Origin: Acidobacteriota bacterium
GTDB taxonomy: Bacteria > Acidobacteriota > Vicinamibacteria > Vicinamibacterales > UBA2999
DNA length: 64,000 nucleotides
Reading direction: 5' to 3'
NCBI GenBank assembly: GCA_947482665.1
Contig: CANKJK010000010.1
Span: forward strand, 62,001 to 126,000
Translations under genes and position numbers: made by a program
Notes under the pieces: generated by a model
The model's database searches: none
What the model was told of the DNA's origin: nothing
The model's input: the letters and a program-made list of their open reading frames with translations, nothing else
Shown here: positions 1 to 8,069 of the stretch, in pieces
Numbering within the stretch: the stretch's first letter is position 1
How the letters are laid out: each line of letters starts with the position of its first letter

Positions 1-30
1 TAGCGAACGGTATTCAGAGAGGGTGTGGTC

Positions 31-969
31 ATGAGATACGTCGCGGTTGTCGTTGGGTTGTTGCTGGTCGGAACGGTCATCGGGCGCGGCCAGGAGCCGG
101 CGCCGAAGTCGGTCCACCTCAATCCCGTGGTCGAGAAGTGGGCGCAGGGCAACGCCGTGCTCGGCATCAGCACCGAGGACTTTTCCCTGGCCAACGCCCA
201 GGGCATCGCCCGGTCCGGTGCCGACTTCGTGCGGATGGAAATGGAGCATTCGCCGCTCAGCTTCGAGACGGTCCGCCTGTTCCTCATCGGGATGAACGAC
301 AAGGCCGCCTATCTGCGGAAGGGCAACGCGCAGCTGCCCATCGCGCCGTTCCTGCGGATTCCCGCCTACGGACGCGAGTCGCCGGACTGGATCGTGAAAC
401 AGGCGCTGGACCTTGGGATGCTCGGGATCAAGTTCCCCACGATCAATACCAAGGAAGAGGCCACACGCGCGGTGCGCAGCATGCGGTACCCCGCCAAGCC
501 CGGTTCGCCGATCCGGGAACCGCTGGGCATGCGCGGTGCGGGCGCGGGCAACGCCCAGTGGTTCCTGGGTGTGTCGGGCGCGGAGTATGAGAAGCGGGCC
601 GATGTGTGGCCGCTCAACCCGGACGGCGATCTGATCTCGATCATCATGATTGAGTCGGCCGAGGGCCTGAAGAACGTGGACGAGATTGCCTCGGTGCCAG
701 GTGTGAGCATGCTGTTCGTGGGTTCGGCGGGTGACCTGCCGAAGTCGCTCGGCGTCTCGCCGGATTCGCCGGAGATCGAGCAGGCGATGCAGCGGGTGCT
801 CCAGTCCTGCAAGGCACACAAGGTCGTCTGCGGCGGACTCGCCAGCGCGAGCGACGTCGAGAAGCGGCTCAAGGAAGGGTGGCGGTATCTCGACCTCGGG
901 CGTGCCGGCGCGGGCCTCACGCCGGCCGCCGACGCAGCCCTCAAGGCGGGCCGGGCCGCGACGCGATAG
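31..969 (+). CDS. Exported HpcH/HpaI-family aldolase-like protein
   Basis: A 312-residue protein of the HpcH/HpaI (class II 2-keto-3-deoxy acid aldolase) family. Seen: the phosphate-loop-like stretch 'SMRYP...LGMRG', the metal-ligand region 'IMIESAEGLKN' and the C-terminal 'LFVGSAGDLPKSLG' block, all in the usual order. Residues 1-21 form a hydrophobic signal peptide ending near 'GRGQ', which is unusual because characterised HpaI enzymes are cytoplasmic. I chose ATG 31 over GTG 25 because AGAGAGGG lies about 7 bases before it. Family knowledge predicts reversible aldol cleavage of a 2-keto-3-deoxy acid. The substrate is unknown, and export makes a standard aromatic-catabolism role doubtful. 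Confidence 0.8.
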   Translation: MRYVAVVVGLLLVGTVIGRGQEPAPKSVHLNPVVEKWAQGNAVLGISTEDFSLANAQGIARSGADFVRMEMEHSPLSFETVRLFLIGMNDKAAYLRKGNAQLPIAPFLRIPAYGRESPDWIVKQALDLGMLGIKFPTINTKEEATRAVRSMRYPAKPGSPIREPLGMRGAGAGNAQWFLGVSGAEYEKRADVWPLNPDGDLISIIMIESAEGLKNVDEIASVPGVSMLFVGSAGDLPKSLGVSPDSPEIEQAMQRVLQSCKAHKVVCGGLASASDVEKRLKEGWRYLDLGRAGAGLTPAADAALKAGRAATR

Positions 970-1023
970 GCCCAATTGACGCCCCTCGGGGGTGGCCGGC
1001 TCCAGAGCCGAGCACCCTCGGGG

Positions 1024-1029
1024 GATAAT
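1024..1029 (+). promoter_or_regulatory. -10-like box, probable leaderless promoter
   Basis: GATAAT lies 9 bases before the ATG at 1039, and there is no Shine-Dalgarno sequence in the interval. Transcription would begin at or within a few bases of the start codon. No convincing -35 box is visible. Confidence 0.5.
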
Positions 1030-1038
1030 GCGGTCTTC

Positions 1039-1812
1039 ATGGAATACGACCGCTTTGCCGAGATCTACGGCGTGTGGACCGACACCGCCGTCAGCGCGCA
1101 GGCGAATCTCGGCTTTTATCGCGACGCCTATACATCAGCGTCTGGCGTCGTGGCCGAGCTTGGCATCGGCGATGGCCGGATTGCCATCGAGGCGGCCCGC
1201 CTGGGCAGGAACATCGTGGGCGTCGACCTGTCGCCCGTCATGTTGGAGCGGTGCCGTGAACGGGCCAGGGAGGCCGGCGTGCTGGAGCGGCTGACGCTCC
1301 TGCAGGGAGATTTTCGCGGGTTCACGCTGCCCGAGCCGGCGGCCCTGATCTCGCTGCCGTACCACAGCCTCGGGCACCTCACCACGCTCGACGCGAAGCG
1401 GGAGGCCGTGCGCCACGTGTTCTCCCAGCTCGCCCCTGGCGGCCGTTTCATCTTCGACGACTTCCAGATGACCCCGACCAGGCTGGAGAGCTTCCGGCAG
1501 GTGCAGCTGCGTGCCTCGTTCCCCGCGCCGGACGGCACCGAGCGGCTGCTGTGGGTCACCTCGCTGGTCGACGCTGGAGCGCAGACGATGCGTGTGGTTA
1601 CCTGGGAAGACGCATTGGACGGGAACGGCGTGCTGCAAGAGCGGCGCTACCGGCCTCTCAGTCTCAGCTGGCTGACGCCGGTCCAGGCGCAGGCGCTCCT
1701 GGAGGACGCCGGGTTCACCATTGAAGCCTGTTATGGCGACTTCTCCCGTGCTCCGTTCGGAGAGGACGCGCCGGAGCAGGTATGGGTGGCTCGCAAGGGG
1801 ACGATCTCGTGA
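1039..1812 (+). CDS. Class I SAM-dependent methyltransferase
   Basis: A 257-residue methyltransferase with a Rossmann-type SAM-binding domain. Motif I is 'VAELGIGDGRIAIEAARLG', followed by the acidic 'VGVDLSPVMLERCRERA' strand/helix and 'LLQGDFRGF' as motif II/III. The C-terminal half forms the mixed sheet usual for small-molecule methyltransferases of the methyltransf_25/UbiE type. An in-frame upstream extension to 976 is less likely because the SAM fold begins soon after ATG 1039. Its stop codon overlaps the GTG start of folB as GTGA, so the two are probably translationally coupled. The methyl acceptor is unknown; a pterin- or folate-linked role is only a guess from the neighbours. Confidence 0.85.
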   Translation: MEYDRFAEIYGVWTDTAVSAQANLGFYRDAYTSASGVVAELGIGDGRIAIEAARLGRNIVGVDLSPVMLERCRERAREAGVLERLTLLQGDFRGFTLPEPAALISLPYHSLGHLTTLDAKREAVRHVFSQLAPGGRFIFDDFQMTPTRLESFRQVQLRASFPAPDGTERLLWVTSLVDAGAQTMRVVTWEDALDGNGVLQERRYRPLSLSWLTPVQAQALLEDAGFTIEACYGDFSRAPFGEDAPEQVWVARKGTIS

Positions 1813-2168
1813 CGGGCACGACCGGCGTGCGCGATCTCCGGGTGGACTGCATTGTCGGGATCTATCCGCACGAGCGGGTCCAGACGCAGCCGGTCCTGCT
1901 CGATATCGAGATCGACTATGACTTCGAGCCGGCGTCCCGCTCGGACGCGATTGATGACGTCGTGGACTACGACATGGTTGTCTCGTCATTGACGGAGCTG
2001 ATTCAGGCGCGGAAGTTCCAGCTGATCGAGGCCATGGCGGAAGCTGCGGCCGCGCTCCTGCTCGCGCGTGTGCCGGCAGCCTCGCGCGTGCGGCTGGAAA
2101 TCCGGAAGCCGGCGGCCGTGCCGCGGGCGCAGCATTCGTTTGTGCGTGTGGAGCGCACCCGCTCGTGA
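1809..2168 (+). CDS. folB: Dihydroneopterin aldolase
   Basis: A 119-residue dihydroneopterin aldolase, which cleaves 7,8-dihydroneopterin to 6-hydroxymethyl-dihydropterin and glycolaldehyde in folate synthesis. Seen: the N-terminal 'CIVGIYPHERVQTQPVLLDIEI' block typical of FolB, 'VDYDMVVSSLTELI' and the conserved 'QLIEAMAEAAAALLL' helix containing the substrate-binding Glu. The C-terminal 'VRLEIRKPAAVPRA' contains the Lys-Pro segment of the family. The GTG start at 1809 overlaps the preceding stop by GTGA, and its own stop overlaps the next GTG in the same way. The enzyme is cytoplasmic and normally forms an octamer. Confidence 0.92.
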   Translation: MTGTTGVRDLRVDCIVGIYPHERVQTQPVLLDIEIDYDFEPASRSDAIDDVVDYDMVVSSLTELIQARKFQLIEAMAEAAAALLLARVPAASRVRLEIRKPAAVPRAQHSFVRVERTRS

Positions 2169-2929
2169 CCAGGCCGGCCGGCATGGGCGTGGCCCCATTG
2201 GCCGCCGCGGGCCGCCGCCCGGTTGCCGTGGTGACCGGTGGCGCGAGGCGACTCGGCCGGCATCTGTGCCTGTCACTCGGGGCTCGCGGCTACGACGTCG
2301 TGTGTCTCTATCGCGCGTCGGGGGAAGATGCTCTGGCGCTGGTCAGCGAACTGTCCGCGGGTGGCGCCGGTGCCCGGGCGCTCCAGGTGGACGTGAGCAG
2401 TCGCGCGTCCGTCGCCGCCGTGTTCGCCGACATCGGTCGGCACGAAGGTCGCGTGGACCTGCTGGTGAACAACGTCGGCAACTACAACCCGCAGGACGTG
2501 ACCGCGCTTGATCCGGACGTCTGGGATGCGACGATCGGCGCGAATCTGTCCGGTGCCTATTACTGCTGCTACCACGCCCTCTCCCTCATGCCGGATGGCG
2601 GGCAGATCGTCAGCATCGGCATGGCGGGCCTCGAAGGCATCCGCGCCAACCGACGGGGCGCCGACTACTACGTGAGCAAGACCGGCCTGCTCGTGCTGAC
2701 CCGCGCGCTGGCCGCCGGCTACGCCGACCGCCAGATTCGCGTGAACATGATTTCCCCTGGTCAACTGGAGAACTCCATCGACCTCCCGTCACCGGATCAA
2801 ATGGGCGACACGGTACCCCTGGCACGGGCCGGTACCCTTGAGGATGTGGCGCAGGCGCTCCACTACCTGCTCGACGCGAGCTACGTCACCGGCGCAAATA
2901 TCGACGTGGCAGGGGGCTACCGCCTCTAG
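2165..2929 (+). CDS. SDR oxidoreductase, likely pteridine (dihydromonapterin/dihydrofolate) reductase
   Basis: A 254-residue short-chain dehydrogenase. The cofactor loop is 'VVTGGARRLGRHL', with an Arg-Arg pair at the position where NADPH-specific pteridine reductases (FolM, PTR1) have basic residues. Also seen are 'LLVNNVGNY', the active-site 'YYVSK' (YxxxK) and the C-terminal 'DVAGGYRL'. It overlaps folB by GTGA. Coupling to folB and the FolM-like nucleotide loop suggest reduction of dihydropterins or dihydrofolate, which would matter if the organism lacks folA. A FabG-like ketoreductase is the main alternative. Confidence 0.75.
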   Translation: MTRPAGMGVAPLAAAGRRPVAVVTGGARRLGRHLCLSLGARGYDVVCLYRASGEDALALVSELSAGGAGARALQVDVSSRASVAAVFADIGRHEGRVDLLVNNVGNYNPQDVTALDPDVWDATIGANLSGAYYCCYHALSLMPDGGQIVSIGMAGLEGIRANRRGADYYVSKTGLLVLTRALAAGYADRQIRVNMISPGQLENSIDLPSPDQMGDTVPLARAGTLEDVAQALHYLLDASYVTGANIDVAGGYRL

Positions 2930-2947
2930 TGCCCCTGTTCTGCTGAC

Positions 2948-4126
2948 ATGCCGGAGGCCTCGAGCGTCATTCCCCTCTGGGATCGGACAGCCGAGTGGCG
3001 TCGTCGGCTGGAGATGATCCAGCAGGCGCGCGTCTTCCTCTATCTCTCCACGTTCTACATCGAGTGGGATGCGTACGCCCGCGAGCTCCTCGATGCCCTG
3101 GATGCCGCCGTGCGGCGCGGGGTCGCAGTGTCCCTGCTTGTCGATGGGTTTGGCCAGCAACTGGGCGGCGTGCTCATGACCGCGACGGACCGGCAGGCGT
3201 TGATGGCGCGGCTCGACGGTCTCCGCTCCGCCGGCGCCACGGTGACGTTCTATCGCCCGGGCCGCACGGTCCAGCGGTGGCTGGGCGGCGGTCAGCACGT
3301 GAAGATTCAGGCGGCCGACACGGGCGAGGCCATCTTCGGCAGCAGCAACATCACCAAGACGTCCTTCGAAGGCTGGAACGAGTTCTCCGTTGCGGTCCGC
3401 GGCCCGATCGTCCGCGCGCTCCTCGAGAGCTGGCCCGCTCTGGGTGGAACCGTGGCTCCCGCTCACCTGAACCTGCTGGACCGCGTGACGACCGCGGATG
3501 GTGCTTCGGCCGGTCAGCCACCGCCAGGCACGGCGTGCGCGCTGGACTACTGGTGCTGCAATCCGAACCTGCACCAGGGACCGCTCGGTCCGCTCGGCTG
3601 GCGTGGCTCGAATGAGGTAACCGATCGCATGGTCGAGATGCTCGATGCCGCCCGGTCGTCCGTCCAGATCACCGCCTTCTACTTCAAGCCGGTGCCCGCG
3701 TTGATGGCGGCCGTGGTCCGGGCCGCCAGACGCGGTGTGGCCGTGGAGGTGTTCCACTCCCACCGAGAGGCGCTGCCGGCCACCGATCTGGCCTGGATAG
3801 CTGCGGCCGTGAATTACCCAGCCCTGCTCGACGCCGGCGTCACCATCCACGAGAACCGGCGTGGCGAGCACTCCAAGATCGTCATCGTGGACGACGACTG
3901 GGCGGCCTTTGGCAGCTACAACTTCGAGGACGCCGCGCACGACCGGTTGGCCGAAGCGATGCTGGCCACACGGGACGTGGGGGTCGTTGAAGCTATCCGG
4001 GGGATTGTCCTGTCCCTCCGAGGGGACGCGGATACGGTCCAGGTCTCGCCAGATTGGGCTCGGCGGCTCCCGGTGCGTCTGCGTGGGAAGATGGCGGTCA
4101 TGGGCCGGTTCAAACGGTGGATGTAA
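2948..4126 (+). CDS. Phospholipase D-like / cardiolipin synthase family protein
   Basis: A 392-residue protein with two HKD motifs: 'HVKIQAAD...GSSN' near residue 118 and 'HSKIVIVDD...GSYN' near residue 306, both matching HxK(x4)D. It has the general plan of bacterial cardiolipin synthases or PLD-family phosphatidyltransferases, but no N-terminal transmembrane pair. It therefore resembles the shorter ClsB-like or soluble PLD type. It lies 18 bases after the pteridine reductase and shares its last base with the next start codon (TAATG). Likely reaction: phosphatidyl transfer or phosphodiester hydrolysis at the membrane face. The specific substrate cannot be read from the sequence. Confidence 0.82.
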   Translation: MPEASSVIPLWDRTAEWRRRLEMIQQARVFLYLSTFYIEWDAYARELLDALDAAVRRGVAVSLLVDGFGQQLGGVLMTATDRQALMARLDGLRSAGATVTFYRPGRTVQRWLGGGQHVKIQAADTGEAIFGSSNITKTSFEGWNEFSVAVRGPIVRALLESWPALGGTVAPAHLNLLDRVTTADGASAGQPPPGTACALDYWCCNPNLHQGPLGPLGWRGSNEVTDRMVEMLDAARSSVQITAFYFKPVPALMAAVVRAARRGVAVEVFHSHREALPATDLAWIAAAVNYPALLDAGVTIHENRRGEHSKIVIVDDDWAAFGSYNFEDAAHDRLAEAMLATRDVGVVEAIRGIVLSLRGDADTVQVSPDWARRLPVRLRGKMAVMGRFKRWM

Positions 4127-4692
4127 TGCGCTTCAAGGAGATCGAGCACAAGTTCGTGGTGGCCGAGGCCTTCGATCTCGACGCCTTCCGCGCGGTGGTC
4201 ACCCGTCTGTCCCCGGGTGTGCGGCGGACCTTTGCGCTGCGTGTACTGGACCGGTACTTCCTGACGGCCCATGGCCGGGAGCAGCGCTATGTCATCCGGC
4301 ACCGCTACGACGAGGAACTGCACCACCTCACGGTGAAGGCGCTGGAGTCGGACCCCGAAGTGCGTGACGAGATCAATCTGGATCTCGGCCAGCACGCCGG
4401 GGATCAGGCAGCCACCGTGGATGCCTTCGTCGCGCGGCTTGGCGCGGTGTGGCAGGGCGATGTCGTCAAGGACATCGAGGTGTGGGAATTCGCCGACTGC
4501 GAGGTCGTGCACTATCGGGCCAGCGGCGGCGGCCGCGTGGTGCACTGCGTGGAATTCGAGGCGAAGCACGTCGCCAGCGTGGAGGAAGCGGTGGCGATTC
4601 TGGCCCGCTATGAGCGGGCCACTGGTTTCGGTGACGCGACCCGGACGATGGCGTCGCTCGTCGACCTGCTGTTTCCAGGCGCACTGGCCTGA
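4126..4692 (+). CDS. CYTH-domain-like protein
   Basis: A 188-residue protein beginning 'MRFKEIEHKFVV'. This contains the ExExK signature of CYTH (adenylate cyclase IV / thiamine triphosphatase / triphosphate tunnel) enzymes. Further blocks of charged residues fit the eight-stranded tunnel: 'RYVIRHRYD', 'HHLTVKALE', 'HCVEFEAKHV'. The ATG at 4126 overlaps the preceding stop by one base. Family members hydrolyse triphosphates (inorganic triphosphate, thiamine triphosphate) or, rarely, cyclise ATP; which applies here is not visible. It is the last gene of the plus-strand cluster that starts at 1039. Confidence 0.65.
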   Translation: MRFKEIEHKFVVAEAFDLDAFRAVVTRLSPGVRRTFALRVLDRYFLTAHGREQRYVIRHRYDEELHHLTVKALESDPEVRDEINLDLGQHAGDQAATVDAFVARLGAVWQGDVVKDIEVWEFADCEVVHYRASGGGRVVHCVEFEAKHVASVEEAVAILARYERATGFGDATRTMASLVDLLFPGALA

Positions 4693-4710
4693 GGCGGAGC
4701 CCGTCCGCGG

Positions 4711-5496
4711 CTACCAGGCCAGCATGCCGCCGTCGACGGGCAGCACCTGGCCGGTGATGTAGCGTGAGGCCTCGGAGGCCAGGAAGACCACCACGTTGCC
4801 GATTTCGCCAGCCCGGCCGATCCGCCCCATCGGCGTGAGCCGTGCGATCTGTGCGCGGTTCTTCTCGACAACCTTCTGGGACATGCGCGTATTGAAGAAG
4901 CCAGGTGCGATAGCGTTGACCCGGATGCCGTGCCGCGCCCACTTGACGGCCAGATCGTGGGTCAGCGCGATGACGGCACCCTTGCTCGCGGAGTAGCCCA
5001 CGGCATCCAGCACGTCAGGCGAGGTGCCGACCATGCCTGCGACAGAGGCGATGTTGATGATGGCACCGCCGTCGTGCTGCCGCTGCATCTCGCGCATGGC
5101 GGCTTGCGCCGTGAGGAATGTCCCGGTGGCGTTGGTCGCCATCACCTCATTCCACTTCTCGATGGGCAGTTCCTCGGCGGGGGACGCCCAGGAGATCCCC
5201 GCGTTATTCACGAGGATATCCAGCGCGCCCAGGTTGTCCGCGGCGTCGCGCACCGCCCGGGCCGCCTGCGCCTCGTCCGAGACATCACACTTGAAGGTCC
5301 GGCAGAGGTGGCCACGGCGCCGCAGTTCTTCCGCCGCCGAGGAGAGCCAGGAGAGGCGTCGGCCCGTGATGGCGACCGATGCACCGGCCTCGGCGAGGGC
5401 AATCGCGGCCTCAAGGCCCAGGCCGCGTGAGCCGCCGGTGACCAGGGCCGTCTTGTTCGTCAGATCAAACAGTGCAGGGATGTCGGGCGTGATCAC
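4711..5496 (-). CDS. SDR-family oxidoreductase (gluconate 5-dehydrogenase-like)
   Basis: A 261-residue classical short-chain dehydrogenase. It has 'ALVTGGSRGLGLEAA' as the nucleotide loop, 'ILVNNAGISWASP', the catalytic 'YSASKG' (YxxxK), and the C-terminal 'YITGQVLPVDGGMLAW'. The overall pattern resembles gluconate 5-dehydrogenase/FabG-type enzymes. GTG 5496 is preferred over the upstream ATG at 5568, because that one would overlap the divergent gene at 5552 and because TATGAT sits 9 bases before the GTG. It converges on the CYTH gene with an 18-base gap. Substrate unknown. Confidence 0.85.
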   Translation of the reverse strand: MITPDIPALFDLTNKTALVTGGSRGLGLEAAIALAEAGASVAITGRRLSWLSSAAEELRRRGHLCRTFKCDVSDEAQAARAVRDAADNLGALDILVNNAGISWASPAEELPIEKWNEVMATNATGTFLTAQAAMREMQRQHDGGAIINIASVAGMVGTSPDVLDAVGYSASKGAVIALTHDLAVKWARHGIRVNAIAPGFFNTRMSQKVVEKNRAQIARLTPMGRIGRAGEIGNVVVFLASEASRYITGQVLPVDGGMLAW

Positions 5497-5505
5497 AGCT
5501 GCCGT

Positions 5506-5511
5506 ATCATA
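5506..5511 (-). promoter_or_regulatory. -10-like box, probable leaderless promoter
   Basis: On the minus strand TATGAT is followed by 9 bases and then the GTG start at 5496, without a Shine-Dalgarno site. It lies in the 55-base divergent gap between the SDR and VOC genes. Confidence 0.5.
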
Positions 5512-5551
5512 GCGGGCCGTAGCGGGAAGACGAAGCGACGGGGACACCGAT

Positions 5552-6025
5552 ATGACCGACTCAATCAATCAACTGCTCCACCGCTATGAGGATGGCACGC
5601 TCGATCGTCGTGGCTTCCTTCAGGCCGTCACCGCCGTCGCCGTGACAGCCGGCGCCACACCCGCAGCGGCCGCCGCGCCGGTGGAGGCCCGCGCGTTCCA
5701 CCACGTCGAGGTGAAGTCGCTGGACTTCAAGAAGACCGGCGAGTTCTATCAATCGCTGCTTGGCGCGAAGGTGGAGTTCCGGAAGGACCGCGCGGTCGTG
5801 GCACTGCCCGATGGCACCCATCTCAGCGTGGGCAGCGCGCCGACGCAGGCATCGATCGATCACTACGCGTTCAGCGTGCCAGGGTTTGATGCCAGGAATC
5901 CGGCCTCCGTCGTGGAGAAACTGGCTGGGCTCGGCGTGACATCCAGTGTGCGCGGCGCCTCGATCTTTGTCGTGGATCCGGACGGTCGGCAGTTCCAGGT
6001 CGTCGCGCCGGACTTCCAGCCGTAG
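5552..6025 (+). CDS. Tat-exported VOC-superfamily (glyoxalase-like) protein
   Basis: A 157-residue protein. The N-terminus 'DRRGFLQAVTAVAVTAGATPAAAAA' is a twin-arginine signal (RRxFL followed by a hydrophobic stretch and Ala-rich cleavage region). Residues from about 50 form one vicinal-oxygen-chelate unit: 'FHHVEVKSLDFKKTGEFYQSLLGAKVEF', with the His after the first strand, and ending 'IFVVDPDGRQFQVVAP', where a Glu is usual but Gln is seen. Tat export suggests it folds, possibly with a metal, before secretion. No reaction can be assigned. It has its own divergent promoter region. Confidence 0.8.
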   Translation: MTDSINQLLHRYEDGTLDRRGFLQAVTAVAVTAGATPAAAAAPVEARAFHHVEVKSLDFKKTGEFYQSLLGAKVEFRKDRAVVALPDGTHLSVGSAPTQASIDHYAFSVPGFDARNPASVVEKLAGLGVTSSVRGASIFVVDPDGRQFQVVAPDFQP

Positions 6026-6032
6026 ATCGGCG

Positions 6033-7112
6033 TCAACGCTCCAGCGTGAGGAGCTCCGTCGAGGGATTCTCTCCTGAGACGTGTATCGCGAGCACGGCGC
6101 CGGCGGGCAGGTCCACCGGCTGCGTCAGCCAGTAGCGCCGGCCCCATCCCGCGGTGGCCGAGCGCAGGTCGAGCAGGGGCACCTTGTCGCCAGAGGGCAG
6201 AGTCGCCTCCACGTGGACGGCCGCGAGCGGCTCGGTGAGGACGGGACGGACGGCGAGGATCCGCGTCGCCACCTTCAGCGTCAGCGAGTCGTCGAACGCC
6301 AGTGTCGTCAGGGCCGAACCGGACGCGGGCGCGGCGTAGAGTCCAATGCGCGTCCGGTCAGTTCTCGCGACCTGGGTGTCCTGCCAGTTCTTTTTGTACC
6401 GCACGGCAACCTGGAGCGTGGCGCCGGCCGGTACCTTGAAGGCCGCGCCTGAAGGCGCAGGCATCATCACGTCACCGGGAAGCCACGCCGCGAGGACGGG
6501 GCCACCCGCGACGGCGACCGTCACGGCCCGCACCATCGACCGTTCGGACGGGAGCAGGTCCACGCCACGCACCCACAGGTCTTTCTGAAGGCCGGTCGGG
6601 AGCGTAAAGGCCTTGATCTCCTCAGTGGCCCCGGCCGCCACGGTCACCTCGGGCAGGTCAAACACGCGGTCCGGCGGGCCGGCGCTCCACACCAACGGCG
6701 GTGCAGATGAGACAGGCGCCTTCGACGCGTCACCTTCGGGCGTGCCGCCAATCGCCCAGGTCACCAGCACGTCGAGGTCGCGCGCGGGCAAGGCGTGACC
6801 ACCCAGGACGGCCGGACCAGTCGGATCGGCGAACCACGGCGGCATGGCGGCGGTGGTCAGTTGCTCGCGGATGGCCTCGGCCCAGGGCGCGGCCTCCTTG
6901 TAGGAGAGCAGTGACATGGGTGCGGGGCCTCCAGGAAAGTGGCAGGCGCCGCAGCGGTCGCGCACGATGGGGAAGACGTGCTCCGCGTAGGTGTACTTCG
7001 ACGTCACCGACTTGTGCGCGTCCACGGATGGCCAGGTGAGCGCGATCACGCACACAACCGCGGCCGCCACCATGGCCCGACGCACGTCCGGCTGTGGGTC
7101 AGGGCGCGGCAT
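6033..7112 (-). CDS. Exported mono-haem cytochrome c-type protein with PHM/ascorbate-monooxygenase-like C-terminus
   Basis: A 359-residue protein with a signal peptide ('MVAAAVVCVIALTWPSVDA'), then a haem-binding site 'CGACH' at residues 54-58. That is followed by 'PMSLLSYKEAAPWAEAIREQLTTAAMPPWFADP' and 'LDVLVTWAIGGTPEGD', a pattern common in Acidobacteria and Planctomycetes cytochromes fused to copper type II ascorbate-dependent monooxygenase-like domains. The remaining ~220 residues are beta-rich, but I do not see a complete set of copper-binding His/Met motifs. It starts inside the end of the upstream hypothetical gene (14-base overlap), so the pair is probably one transcript. Likely periplasmic; function unknown. 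Confidence 0.75.
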   Translation of the reverse strand: MPRPDPQPDVRRAMVAAAVVCVIALTWPSVDAHKSVTSKYTYAEHVFPIVRDRCGACHFPGGPAPMSLLSYKEAAPWAEAIREQLTTAAMPPWFADPTGPAVLGGHALPARDLDVLVTWAIGGTPEGDASKAPVSSAPPLVWSAGPPDRVFDLPEVTVAAGATEEIKAFTLPTGLQKDLWVRGVDLLPSERSMVRAVTVAVAGGPVLAAWLPGDVMMPAPSGAAFKVPAGATLQVAVRYKKNWQDTQVARTDRTRIGLYAAPASGSALTTLAFDDSLTLKVATRILAVRPVLTEPLAAVHVEATLPSGDKVPLLDLRSATAGWGRRYWLTQPVDLPAGAVLAIHVSGENPSTELLTLER

Positions 7113-7812
7113 AGGCTGCAGTGAGCACCCCGATGGCGACGGAGAACTCTTCAAAGGCGCGGGTGACACTGAGTTGGTCGCTGACGTCGCCGAAGGCGTC
7201 GATGCGCCAGGCCGCCATCACCACACGCCTGACCGCATCGCTGACGCGGGCGCGGGAAGAAACCGGCAGTTCGTCGCGGTGCTCTTCCAGCTTCAGGGCG
7301 ATGTCCTTGGCGAGCAGTGCCGGCAGGTAGATGCCGCCGAGCTGTCCGCGTCCGAGGAGGTCCGAGACCTCCTGGTGCCGCGAGCGGAGCAGGGCCACCA
7401 GTTCCGGGGTCGAGGCTGGCAGCCGTTCTGCGGCGGCTTGAAAGTCGGAGGGGTCAGGTGGCGGTACGGCAGTCTGGCCTGCACCGAGCAGCTGCGGCAA
7501 CGGAGCGGTCGGCTTCCGGGTGGCCGGTGCGGCCTTCCGCGAGCGTCCGGCGGGAGACAGCGAGACCTGTTCGAAGGTGTTGTCGAAGCGTTCCGCGGGG
7601 CGTGTGGCCTCGAAGGCGACTGTCAGCACGATCCGGGCAGACATTGGCTGCCGGCCGAGGCGCGCCACGAGTGACCGTCCGTCGGATGCGGGTGTCAGCC
7701 GCGTCACCGCCGGATCCGGCGTTGTGCCAGTGGCGAGGCCGGTCAGCGTCTGGCCAGCGAGCCCGAGGCTCGAGGCCAGAACCATGATGACCGCGGCCAG
7801 CACGGAGCGCAT
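7099..7812 (-). CDS. Exported hypothetical protein
   Basis: A 237-residue protein with a clear signal peptide ('MRSVLAAVIMVLASSLGLAG'). It then has a low-complexity Pro/Ala/Thr middle (about residues 88-125) and a mostly helical C-terminus (about 130-237). No cysteine haem motif or known domain is recognised. It overlaps and precedes the cytochrome gene 6033-7112, implying joint function at the cell envelope. A TAGGAT box lies 6 bases before its ATG. Confidence 0.7.
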   Translation of the reverse strand: MRSVLAAVIMVLASSLGLAGQTLTGLATGTTPDPAVTRLTPASDGRSLVARLGRQPMSARIVLTVAFEATRPAERFDNTFEQVSLSPAGRSRKAAPATRKPTAPLPQLLGAGQTAVPPPDPSDFQAAAERLPASTPELVALLRSRHQEVSDLLGRGQLGGIYLPALLAKDIALKLEEHRDELPVSSRARVSDAVRRVVMAAWRIDAFGDVSDQLSVTRAFEEFSVAIGVLTAAYAAP

Positions 7813-7818
7813 GTCTGC

Positions 7819-7824
7819 ATCCTA
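7819..7824 (-). promoter_or_regulatory. -10-like box, probable leaderless promoter
   Basis: TAGGAT on the minus strand, then 6 bases, then ATG 7812. No Shine-Dalgarno sequence lies between. Confidence 0.45.
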
Positions 7825-8069
7825 CCCGCGGCACGCCGGGATTGCAGCCGGGCCGCCTCGCCGGTTCGGGCCAGAGGGCGTCCGCTCAAGGGCGACGACT
7901 CTCCGAGCCTTCTGGTAGCGTTGGCCGTCGGTTCGTGGTGAGACCGCAGGAGGCAGCCGGTGGTGCAGAGGTCGCGGATGATGCGGGTGATGCGGATGGT
8001 GGCTGGCAGCGAGGCACGAGACGAGGCGCGCCGCCCGTGTGGGTGCCCCGAGACGGAGTAGCGTGAGCC

